Shown here: positions 56,629-64,000 of the stretch, in pieces
How the letters are laid out: each line of letters starts with the position of its first letter
Numbering within the stretch: the stretch's first letter is position 1
Assembly: GCA_030526155.1 (NCBI GenBank)
Contig: JAUNDI010000003.1
Location: 1 to 64,000, forward strand
DNA length: 64,000 nucleotides
DNA from: Bacteroidia bacterium
Lineage (GTDB): Bacteria; Bacteroidota; Bacteroidia; Bacteroidales; Marinilabiliaceae
Direction of reading: 5' to 3'
Notes under the pieces: model-generated
Database searches by the model: none
The model's input: the letters and a program-made list of their open reading frames with translations, nothing else
Told to the model about the DNA's origin: nothing
Translations under genes and position numbers: made by a program

Positions 56629-56666
56629 CAAAAAACATGCCCTGCAATCATTCACGACGCAGGGCA
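56629..56666 (-). terminator. Terminator of the maltose operon
   Basis: TGCCCTGC (56638-56645) pairs with GCAGGGCA (56659-56666). On the minus strand the stem is followed by TG and a run of T (56629-56635). It lies past the GH13 stop. Confidence 0.8.
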
Positions 56667-56694
56667 CATTAGTCAAATACACAAATATGCTTAA

Positions 56695-58542
56695 TTATTC
56701 AATCAGTTTAATTAGCATAGCAGACATAGCGGGAATCGATAGCGATTCCACATTAATATTTTGGTCTGATATTATATCTTGGCCCTTAGTCATTCCTCTA
56801 AGACCCTCGGCATAATGTTTAGCATCAAATACTCTAGCCTCTTCTGTCGCATTTAGAATAAGCATTACATTCTCCTTCTCTGTCTGACGGAAGAGAACAT
56901 AGAGGTTATTTTGTGGCAAGTAATGTAGCAATGTACCATTATGTATTGCCTCACATGTCTTTCTAAAGTTAAACACCTTAGCTGTATACTGGTACATATC
57001 ATCCTCTCTCTCTGGGCGTGCAGTAAAGAAGTTCAGTTCATCACCTGCCCAACCGCCAGGAAAATCTTTACGAATCTCAGAGTGTTGTGCACCATCACCA
57101 TCCATAAGGACCTCAGAGCCGATATACAATTGAGGTATACCACGTACTGCAGCAAGGAAAGCAGTAGCCATCTTCTGCTTACGCACATCACCCTGCATAG
57201 TATGAAGGAATCGACCACAATCATGATTCTCTGCAAATACTAAGAGATTATTGGTATTTGCATAGTGGTAATCGTCTGCAAGGACATCATAAAGTCTCTG
57301 AAGACCAGTATCCCATCCTACATTCTCATTAAATGCCGCACAAATAGCATCTCTTAGAGGGAAGTCCATAATAGTCTTCAACTCTGAGTTATAGCCGTCA
57401 GCATTATGCGCATCCTTCTGCCAATAAGATACCTTAGCTGTTGATGATATCCATGTCTCACCTACCATATTGAAATTAGGGTACTCGTCATTTATGCGTA
57501 CATTCCACATAGTCATGGCATGCTTATCAGGATAAGGGTATGTATCTTGGCGTATACCATCGAGACCAAACTCCTCTACCCACCACATAGAGTTTTGGAT
57601 AAAGTAGTTACATACAAGCGGATTAGTAAGATTCATATCAGGCATCGAGTGATCGAACCAAGCGCGTGTTGCTCTATCTAAATCCACCTGTGCCACATGA
57701 GGGTCACCTTGAGTTGAAAGACGGAAGTTTGAGATATCATGATTCTCTTGCGACTGATTTAGCCAAGAGGCACAAGGTAGGTCGTGCATCCACCAGTGGT
57801 TAGAGCCACAATGGTTGAATACCATATCCATAATTACCTTAAGACCCTTTTCATGACACTTTTCCACTAACGCCTTAAAATCGGCATTTGTACCGAAGCG
57901 TGCATCGACATTACTATAGTCAGTAATAGCATAGCCATGGTAAGACGACTGTGGCATATTATTCTCCTGTATAGGGTTTAGCCATAGAGCTGTCATACCC
58001 AAATCGGTAAAATAATCTAGGTGTTGTGCTATACCTGCCAAATCACCTCCATGACGACCATAAGGTGCGTTTCTATCCGACTTCTCCAACATTGATGGCA
58101 CATCATCGTTCGATGGGTCAGCATTAACAAAACGATCAGGCATAACAAGCATCATAGCATCTTGGCTACTAAAGCCTATGCGCTCTGCTGAACCCTCCGC
58201 ACGAGCCTTGAGCTCATATTGAAGAGTAGCTACCACCTTATTCTTAAGCATGAACTTAATAGGCACTGTACCAGCAGCGGTATTAGAAGCAATATTAAGG
58301 TCTAGGAAAAGGTAATTAGGGTTCTGTACAGCTATTGTCTGCTCCAATGTGACTCCAGGGTAATCTACAGTCACACTTGTCTTAGCGATATCCTTTGCGT
58401 GAATCATCAATTGGAGGGTAGGATTTTTAAAACCCACCCACCAATTTTGAGGTTCAACGTGTTGTATGCGGATTGACTGTGCAATAGCTGTTGAGCCAAG
58501 CATAGCCATAAGAGCCGCGATGATAGTAATACGTAGTTTCAT
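56695..58542 (-). CDS. Exported GH13 alpha-amylase/neopullulanase-like enzyme
   Basis: 615 residues with a signal peptide (ITIIAALMAMLGSTAIAQ, cleavage near 22). An N-terminal neopullulanase-type beta-sandwich (about 25-115) precedes the GH13 barrel. Catalytic residues: nucleophile D333 in GLDGIRQDTY, acid/base E362 in MVGETW, and D441 in FAENHDCGRF; DMVFNH is region I. A beta-sandwich C-terminal domain follows. Similar to SusA-type neopullulanases, it probably cuts maltodextrins in the periplasm to maltose. Six bases after the GH65 gene. Confidence 0.9.
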   Translation of the reverse strand: MKLRITIIAALMAMLGSTAIAQSIRIQHVEPQNWWVGFKNPTLQLMIHAKDIAKTSVTVDYPGVTLEQTIAVQNPNYLFLDLNIASNTAAGTVPIKFMLKNKVVATLQYELKARAEGSAERIGFSSQDAMMLVMPDRFVNADPSNDDVPSMLEKSDRNAPYGRHGGDLAGIAQHLDYFTDLGMTALWLNPIQENNMPQSSYHGYAITDYSNVDARFGTNADFKALVEKCHEKGLKVIMDMVFNHCGSNHWWMHDLPCASWLNQSQENHDISNFRLSTQGDPHVAQVDLDRATRAWFDHSMPDMNLTNPLVCNYFIQNSMWWVEEFGLDGIRQDTYPYPDKHAMTMWNVRINDEYPNFNMVGETWISSTAKVSYWQKDAHNADGYNSELKTIMDFPLRDAICAAFNENVGWDTGLQRLYDVLADDYHYANTNNLLVFAENHDCGRFLHTMQGDVRKQKMATAFLAAVRGIPQLYIGSEVLMDGDGAQHSEIRKDFPGGWAGDELNFFTARPEREDDMYQYTAKVFNFRKTCEAIHNGTLLHYLPQNNLYVLFRQTEKENVMLILNATEEARVFDAKHYAEGLRGMTKGQDIISDQNINVESLSIPAMSAMLIKLIE

Positions 58543-58547
58543 ATAGG

Positions 58548-60872
58548 TTATCTATTTGATATATTGTCCACTTTAAGTTCCTCACCAGAATTAATGATTA
58601 CCTCCTTGCCATAGATAGATAGCTGGAGCTCGCCATTACCATACTGAGTAATTGTAGTATGTGTCTGAGTAGTGGTAACAACGATATCATGACCGCGGAA
58701 TGTAATACGGAATGTATAGCTCTGCCACTGCTCTGGGATGATAGGGTTAAGGTAGAGACGTCCCTCATATACACGCTTACCACCGAAGCCCTCTACGATA
58801 GACATCCATGTACCTGCCATAGATGTGATATGACAGCCCTCGCCCACCTCGTTATTATAGTCATCGAGGTCAAGACGTGATGTTCTTAGGTACATCTCAT
58901 ATGCCTTATCCTTTCTACCAAGACGCGATGCGAGGATAGAGTGAACGCAAGGCGAGAGGCTCGACTCATGTACAGTACGAGGCTCGTAAAAGTCAAAGTG
59001 ACGAGCTATAGTATCTGTGTCAAACTCATTTTCGAAGAGGTATATACCCTGAAGAGTATCAGCCTGCTTGATAAAGCAAGAACGCAAAATACGGTCCCAC
59101 GACCAATGCTGGTTAATAGGTCTTTGCGAATGAGGGAGGTCTGCCACAAGAGTCTGCTCCTTATCCATATAACCATCTTGCTGCAAGAAGATACCCAACT
59201 CCTCGTTATATGGATAGTACATATTCTCCACAATAGTACGCCACTTAGTAGGCTCGTGCTCCTCATCAAAGTTCACCTTAGCCTTTATTCTGCTCCATGC
59301 TGCTGGAGTATTAGTCTTAACTATGCCAATACACTCATTAGCATAAGACATACACCAACATGCGAGTCGAGAAGTATACCAGTTGTTATTCACATTATTC
59401 TCATACTCATTAGGACCTGTCACACCAAGCATTACATACTTCTTCTTCTCTGTACTGAATGTGATACGCTGAGCCCAGAAACGAGCAATACCGATAAGAA
59501 CCTCAAGACCATACTGGTCGAGATAGTTATAATCTAATGTATGACGAATGTAGTTGTGAATAGCAAATGCTATCGCACCATTTCTATGGATCTCCTCAAA
59601 GGTAATCTCCCACTCATTATGACACTCCTCGCCATTGATTGTTACCATAGGATAGAGTGCTGCGCCATCTGTGAAGCCAAGCTTACCTGCATTCTCGATA
59701 GCTCTCTCTAAGTGCTTATATCTGTAGATAAGAAGTTGTCTTGTCACATCCTTTGGCGCTGTCATGAGGAAGAATGGAATACAGTAAGCCTCGGTATCCC
59801 AATATGTTGTTCCTCCGTACTTCTCGCCTGTAAAGCCCTTAGGACCCACATTGAGACGTGCATCCTCTCCAGTATATGTCTGGTTAAGTTGGAAGATATT
59901 GAAACGTATAGCCTGCTGAGCAGCCACGTCGCCCTCTATCTGAATATCGCTCTGCTTCCACTTAGCAGCCCATGCAGAAGCCTGCTCTGTTAGCATCTTC
60001 TCGATACCCTTCTCCTCGGCCTTCTTTGCCTGCTTGAGCGACTCGGCACAGAGAGTCTCTGCGGAGTAGTTAAGCGACGAGCAAACGCCTATATATTTCT
60101 CTATAGTAAGTGTCTGACCTTGCTCAACCTGAACCTTCATTCTGTTACCTACCCATGCCTCTTTCTTCATGAGTTCAGGTCTGATATCCTCACATAGCTT
60201 GCCATCCAAAGAGACCTTAGTACGCATAGAGAATGCCACCTGGAAGTCTAGCTTCTTAGTCTGCGCAAGGAGTGTAGCCTCATTTGAGTGTACATCCATA
60301 CGAAGCACATTCCAGAAAGCCTCGTCATAATTGGAGTCTTGGTTCACAACAGCTCCATCGATATAAGGAAGGAGAGATATTGTACCGCTGAAGTTTACAG
60401 CCTCTATGCTATAGCTGATAGCTGCGCACTCTGTGTCGACGATAGACAAAAGACGCTTTGCCTCCACACGTACTATCTTACCATCTGGCAACTCAGCCTC
60501 GAAAGTACGGAGCAAATAGCCCTCTTTCATGTTCAACTCTCTACGGAATGCTCTTACATTACATATGAAGAGGTTGAGCATATGAGAGTCAATCACTACA
60601 TCTATACCTATATAATTAGGAGAATTAAGCACCTTAGCGAAATACTCAGGGTAGCCATTCTTCCACCATCCTACTCTAGTCTTATCAGGATAATAAATAC
60701 CTGCTATGTACGAACCCTGAAGAGTCTTACCTGTATACTGCTCCTCAAAGTTGGCACGCTGACCCATCTTACCATTACCAAGAGAGAAGAGGCTCTCTGA
60801 CGAACGCTGATTCTCTGCCGAAAAACCCTCCTCAATGATACTCCAAGGGTCTGCTTTTATGTATTGATTCAT
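58548..60872 (-). CDS. GH65 family maltose phosphorylase
   Basis: 774 residues with no signal peptide, so cytosolic. N-terminal beta-sandwich (about 1-290), an (alpha/alpha)6 barrel (about 315-680) and a small C-terminal beta domain. The catalytic general acid is E489 in GVTGPNEYENNVNNNWY. HESSLSPCVHSI near the phosphate site and GEGCHITSMAG are conserved. It splits maltose with phosphate into glucose and beta-glucose 1-phosphate. Trehalose or kojibiose phosphorylase activity cannot be excluded, but pgmB and GH13 neighbours favour maltose. Confidence 0.88.
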   Translation of the reverse strand: MNQYIKADPWSIIEEGFSAENQRSSESLFSLGNGKMGQRANFEEQYTGKTLQGSYIAGIYYPDKTRVGWWKNGYPEYFAKVLNSPNYIGIDVVIDSHMLNLFICNVRAFRRELNMKEGYLLRTFEAELPDGKIVRVEAKRLLSIVDTECAAISYSIEAVNFSGTISLLPYIDGAVVNQDSNYDEAFWNVLRMDVHSNEATLLAQTKKLDFQVAFSMRTKVSLDGKLCEDIRPELMKKEAWVGNRMKVQVEQGQTLTIEKYIGVCSSLNYSAETLCAESLKQAKKAEEKGIEKMLTEQASAWAAKWKQSDIQIEGDVAAQQAIRFNIFQLNQTYTGEDARLNVGPKGFTGEKYGGTTYWDTEAYCIPFFLMTAPKDVTRQLLIYRYKHLERAIENAGKLGFTDGAALYPMVTINGEECHNEWEITFEEIHRNGAIAFAIHNYIRHTLDYNYLDQYGLEVLIGIARFWAQRITFSTEKKKYVMLGVTGPNEYENNVNNNWYTSRLACWCMSYANECIGIVKTNTPAAWSRIKAKVNFDEEHEPTKWRTIVENMYYPYNEELGIFLQQDGYMDKEQTLVADLPHSQRPINQHWSWDRILRSCFIKQADTLQGIYLFENEFDTDTIARHFDFYEPRTVHESSLSPCVHSILASRLGRKDKAYEMYLRTSRLDLDDYNNEVGEGCHITSMAGTWMSIVEGFGGKRVYEGRLYLNPIIPEQWQSYTFRITFRGHDIVVTTTQTHTTITQYGNGELQLSIYGKEVIINSGEELKVDNISNR

Positions 60873-60896
60873 GATATTATTACTCCTTAATGTGCT

Positions 60897-61550
60897 TTAT
60901 TTATTAAAAAGTTCTCTAAGTCTCTCAACTGTCATATCAGCCAAAGCATTAACACAGAAATCGGCTTGTGATAATACTTGTGGGTTGCCGATTCCTATGC
61001 AATGCATGCCTCCTCGACGAGCTGCCTCTATGCCTGCCGCAGCATCCTCAAAGACACAGCACTCTGATGGCTGAGCACCCAATGCCTCTGCTCCTTTGAG
61101 AAATACCTCTGGATCTGGCTTAGCTTTAGAGACTTTTGTACCGTCTATTATCGCATCAAATAAAGATGTCAATTCCAATCTATCCAATATAGTTTGTGCA
61201 TTCTTAGATGCCGAGCCCAATGCTACACCTATTCCCTCTGCCCTGAGGGCTGTCAAGAACTCTCTAGCACCTGGTAATATCTCGTCTGGTGTCATCTGAG
61301 TGATAAGGCGTACATACTCAGCATTCTTCTCTGCTGCCATAGCCTCTTTCTCTGAATCAGAATACTTACCAGTAAGACCTCCCACCTCGAGGAGTATCTC
61401 TAAGGATGCCATACGCGACACACCCTTCAATCGCTCATTATCTTGCTCAGTAAACTCAAAACCAAGACGCTGAGCTAGGTTACGCCACGCGATATAGTGA
61501 TATTTTGCAGTATCTACTAAAACTCCATCTAGATCAAATAGACAATTCAT
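60897..61550 (-). CDS. pgmB: Beta-phosphoglucomutase
   Basis: 217 residues, HAD superfamily. The nucleophile is in FDLDGVLVDTAKYHY (Asp at 7 and Asp at 9), followed by LKGVSRMASLEIL, GSASKNAQTIL and DAAAGIEAARRGGM. It converts beta-glucose 1-phosphate to glucose 6-phosphate, the expected partner of maltose phosphorylase. It lies between the GH65 gene and the transporter. Confidence 0.93.
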   Translation of the reverse strand: MNCLFDLDGVLVDTAKYHYIAWRNLAQRLGFEFTEQDNERLKGVSRMASLEILLEVGGLTGKYSDSEKEAMAAEKNAEYVRLITQMTPDEILPGAREFLTALRAEGIGVALGSASKNAQTILDRLELTSLFDAIIDGTKVSKAKPDPEVFLKGAEALGAQPSECCVFEDAAAGIEAARRGGMHCIGIGNPQVLSQADFCVNALADMTVERLRELFNK

Positions 61551-61582
61551 TGTGCGTAATTAGTTGTTTGTTATATATTCGA

Positions 61583-62890
61583 TTAATTTTTTTTCTCTCT
61601 CTTTATATTCCATACAGCAATACTACCCACTACCATAAGGGCACCTGCTATTACCATCATCATAGGCTGACTACCACCTACGAGCGACATAAGTGCACCG
61701 CCTACTATAGCAGCTACTATCTGAGGCAAGCATATAGTACAGTTAAACAGACCAAGGTATGTACCCATAGCGCTTGACTTCTGCAATGCATTTGTGAGAA
61801 TAGTAAATGGCAATGCCAACATAGCAGCCCATCCACAACCAACAAGCAATAGTGGGATAAACATCAAATACTGATCGTGTACCAAGTATATAGACGCGAA
61901 ACCTATACCACCCAACAAGAGACTAATTGAATATGCCCAATGCGAACTCTTGAATCTAGGTATCACAACAGCCCATACAACTGAGCCCAATGCTTGCACA
62001 GCATAAAGAATACCTACCCAATTACCAGCCTCTTGATACTCTGCTGTAGTGGTATCAGTGGTACCCCATACATTCTCAGCAACGGCACCAGTAAGATAGC
62101 TCCACATATACATGAATGCTGCCCAACAGAAGAACTGTACCAAACCCACTGTCCAGAATGCAGCTGGTGCATCTATAATAAGGCGTATGATGCTCTGCTT
62201 CTTCTCTGCCTTAGGTGTAGTATCAATATCATGGAATTTAGCATACTCCTCAGGATTCATCTCCTTGACATGTGTTACTGTATAGATAACACAGAGTATA
62301 AGGATGACAGCACCCGCATAGAAAGAGTAGACAACCGAATCAGGCACCACACCCTTATCGGCGGTATTGGCAATACCCAATAGGGTAAATACAAATGGGA
62401 AGACAAAACCTACAAGAGAGCCAGCATTACAGAGGAACGACTGTATAGAGTATGCCAAACTCTTCTGCTTCTCGTTTACCATATCACCTACCATCATCTT
62501 GAAAGGCTGCATAGCCATATTGATGCTAGTATCAAGAAACATAAGAGATATAAGGCCAAAAGTCATAGCCGCTGATACGGTAAGACCGAATGCGCCAGCG
62601 TTAGGCAACATTGCCATAACGATTATGGAACAGATGGAACCTATAAATAGATATGGGATACGACGACCAAACCTTGTCCATGTTCTATCGGAGCACGCAC
62701 CTACTATAGGTTGTACTATCATACCCATTAGAGGTGGTAATATCCAAAAGTACGACAAGTCGTGTGGGTCGGCACCAAGCGTTGCAAATATTCTACTCAC
62801 ATTAGCACTCTGTAGTGCATAAGCAATCTGAACACCGAAGAATCCGAAGCTCAGATCTGTTAATTGCCTGAAAGATAAGTCTCTTTTCAT
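61583..62890 (-). CDS. MFS sugar transporter, probable maltose importer
   Basis: 435 residues with about 12 hydrophobic segments. The motif SDRTWTRFGRRIPYL between TM2 and TM3, together with FFGVQIAYALQSANVSRIF near the start, is typical of SLC45/sucrose-type MFS carriers found beside maltose phosphorylases in Bacteroidota. It likely moves maltose by proton symport to the cytosolic phosphorylase. It is the first gene of the four-gene operon, downstream of two LacI-type operators. Confidence 0.87.
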   Translation of the reverse strand: MKRDLSFRQLTDLSFGFFGVQIAYALQSANVSRIFATLGADPHDLSYFWILPPLMGMIVQPIVGACSDRTWTRFGRRIPYLFIGSICSIIVMAMLPNAGAFGLTVSAAMTFGLISLMFLDTSINMAMQPFKMMVGDMVNEKQKSLAYSIQSFLCNAGSLVGFVFPFVFTLLGIANTADKGVVPDSVVYSFYAGAVILILCVIYTVTHVKEMNPEEYAKFHDIDTTPKAEKKQSIIRLIIDAPAAFWTVGLVQFFCWAAFMYMWSYLTGAVAENVWGTTDTTTAEYQEAGNWVGILYAVQALGSVVWAVVIPRFKSSHWAYSISLLLGGIGFASIYLVHDQYLMFIPLLLVGCGWAAMLALPFTILTNALQKSSAMGTYLGLFNCTICLPQIVAAIVGGALMSLVGGSQPMMMVIAGALMVVGSIAVWNIKREKKN

Positions 62891-62915
62891 ACGTCTATTA
62901 GTATTATCACAAACG

Positions 62916-62923
62916 CAAAGTTA
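62916..62923 (-). promoter_or_regulatory. -7 promoter box of the maltose operon
   Basis: TAACTTTG on the minus strand fits TAnnTTTG, 25 bases before the transporter start. The expected -33 position reads ACGG, a poor match, so the promoter may depend on an activator. Confidence 0.55.
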
Positions 62924-62981
62924 GTTAACGATAATTAACATCACCGTGCCACGCCTCAAAATGAGTGAGATAATACCATTT

Positions 62982-62999
62982 CAAACGTTTGCGAAAGAA
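62982..62999. promoter_or_regulatory. LacI-type operator 1 of the maltose operon
   Basis: CAAACGTTTGCGAAAGAA, containing the palindrome CAAACGTTTG typical of LacI-family regulators (MalR/MalI-like). It lies about 60 bases upstream of the -7 box. Confidence 0.65.
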
Positions 63000-63023
63000 A
63001 AAATTCTCAACTCTTCATTTTTG

Positions 63024-63042
63024 CAAACGTTTGCGAAAGAAG
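63024..63042. promoter_or_regulatory. LacI-type operator 2 of the maltose operon
   Basis: A second copy of CAAACGTTTGCGAAAGAA, here inside the longer palindrome GCAAACGTTTGC, 42 bases (four helical turns) from operator 1. It ends directly beside the stop codon of the upstream ATPase gene. Confidence 0.65.
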
Positions 63043-63043
63043 A

Positions 63044-64000
63044 CTATGACAGCAACCACTTCCATATTGGCACAACTTCAATTATTGCGTCGCCAACTTC
63101 TATAGTATCCTCTTCGTTGGAGGTTATTATTATCAGTTTCTTATATTGAAATCTTTTTGCTAGCTTTTCTAATGCTGTCGTTTCTCTTCTATATGTCTCA
63201 CCTCCCTCGTCACCTAACGTATAGCAAACTTGTATTGCCGTCTCCATCTCAGGGATTACAAAATCGACTTCAACATTATAATTATAAAAGAACACACTAT
63301 CTTCTAATCCATATCGACGCAACAAGGTAATAGCCACAATGTTTTCCAACTGCGATGTTAAACAATCCATCGTCAGCAAATCAATAATGCCATTATCTAT
63401 AAAGTAATACTTTCGGTTGGTTTCTCGTTCTGTATACGCATCAGCGAAATTAACCATTGGCAAAATAAGAAACGCATCTTTAGCATACCCCGCATAATTG
63501 ATAATGGTATTCTTAGAGACCTTAACACCTATTGTAGAGATGATATTCGTCAAACGACTAAGCGCTATAGGTTGCATTACACTTTCTGCCATCTTCATAA
63601 ACATCATTCTTAAGGCATTTGAATTCTCAACCTTATTTCTGACTGCAATATCTCCTAAAAAGATTTTCTGATACAATGAGAGCAGATACTCCTTCTTCCC
63701 AGAAAATGTAGCACACTCTGGGAATCCTCCATGCTTAATATAATCACTAATATACGTCTGGCGAATTGTGTCATCGAAGTAGAGATTATCACTATCTATG
63801 CCATTTGCTTCTAGATACTCTGATAGTGAGTAAGGAAAGACATTCTGAATGATATATCGTCCACCAAGAGTAGTTGCAACGTCAGAGCTAAGCATCTTAG
63901 CATTTGAGCCTGTAATATATACCATATACTTCTGATCGGCTAGACGACGTGCAAACTTATCCCACCCTTCTATATTCTGTATCTCATCAAGAAATAATAT
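63044..64000 (-). CDS. AAA ATPase / DUF4143 protein (5' end beyond the window)
   Basis: The frame stays open to the window edge. The first visible residues, ILFLDEIQNIEGWDKF, are the Walker B region of an AAA ATPase, then YITGSNAKML with the sensor. The C-terminal part has the DUF4143 pattern with LSRLTNIISTIGVKVSKNTIINYAGY and FADAYTERETNRKYYFIDNGI. The Walker A part is outside the window. These proteins are common, variable accessory genes of unknown role, sometimes linked to defence or mobile elements. The coding end abuts the maltose operators. Confidence 0.85.
   Translation of the reverse strand: MLFLDEIQNIEGWDKFARRLADQKYMVYITGSNAKMLSSDVATTLGGRYIIQNVFPYSLSEYLEANGIDSDNLYFDDTIRQTYISDYIKHGGFPECATFSGKKEYLLSLYQKIFLGDIAVRNKVENSNALRMMFMKMAESVMQPIALSRLTNIISTIGVKVSKNTIINYAGYAKDAFLILPMVNFADAYTERETNRKYYFIDNGIIDLLTMDCLTSQLENIVAITLLRRYGLEDSVFFYNYNVEVDFVIPEMETAIQVCYTLGDEGGETYRRETTALEKLAKRFQYKKLIIITSNEEDTIEVGDAIIEVVPIWKWLLS

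Noticed and set aside
58941..59537. Plus-strand open frame of 198 codons opposite the GH65 gene
   Set aside because: Antisense shadow of a conserved enzyme gene; low-complexity translation.

Overview
The window reads as a chromosomal segment of an anaerobic Bacteroidales-type bacterium (phylum Bacteroidota). Evidence for this is SusC/SusD outer-membrane genes, -33 TTTG / -7 TAnnTTTG promoters, almost no Shine-Dalgarno sequences, an N-acyl-ornithine (transcarbamylase type) arginine pathway, DUF3857/transglutaminase exoproteins, and a parA-parB-DUF5683 cluster. The family cannot be fixed from sequence alone. Most genes lie on the minus strand.

Layout: 1-310 holds copies of a 42-bp intergenic repeat and a hairpin. 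317-3905 (-) is a sulfur amino-acid operon: a Cys/Met PLP enzyme, a MalY/PatB C-S lyase and a cation symporter. 4041-6586 holds an orphan SusD lipoprotein facing a LuxR-type response regulator across an intergenic region with a perfect 20-bp palindrome. 6663-10753 (-) holds two secreted DUF3857/transglutaminase-fold proteins; the upstream gene is interrupted by an in-frame TAA and the downstream one has lost its catalytic residues. 10896-15761 (-) is a SusC/SusD pair. 16110-18615 (-) is parA-parB-DUF5683, with a possible parS nearby. 18726-24404 (+) holds birA, tRNA-Leu(TAG), tig, clpP, clpX and murF. 24490-32905 (-) encodes a complete arginine route from glutamate, with a GNAT protein as candidate first enzyme. 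33015-36598 (-) holds a flippase-like membrane protein, pepD and a DUF4831-like protein.

36716-54298 (-) carries the ribosomal protein genes in a rearranged order. The block infA-rpmJ-rpsM-rpsK-rpsD-rpoA-rplQ, which normally follows secY, lies upstream of rplC, and four genes sit between the blocks: a class V aminotransferase-like pseudo-enzyme, an E1-alpha-like pseudo-enzyme, pdxB and recO. rpsJ is absent in front of rplC, and map is absent next to secY. 54372-56560 holds nadB and mscL.

56695-62890 (-) is a maltose/maltodextrin operon: an exported GH13 enzyme, a GH65 maltose phosphorylase, beta-phosphoglucomutase and an MFS sugar transporter. Two LacI-type operators 42 bp apart lie upstream of its promoter. 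The window ends inside an AAA ATPase/DUF4143 gene.

The most notable points are the two degenerate enzyme-like genes between the ribosomal blocks, the stop-interrupted transglutaminase gene paired with a catalytically dead relative, the SusD/response-regulator palindrome region, the LacI-type operators, and a Thr at the specificity position of the acyl-ornithine transcarbamylase. I did not see a CRISPR array, phage or insertion sequence.
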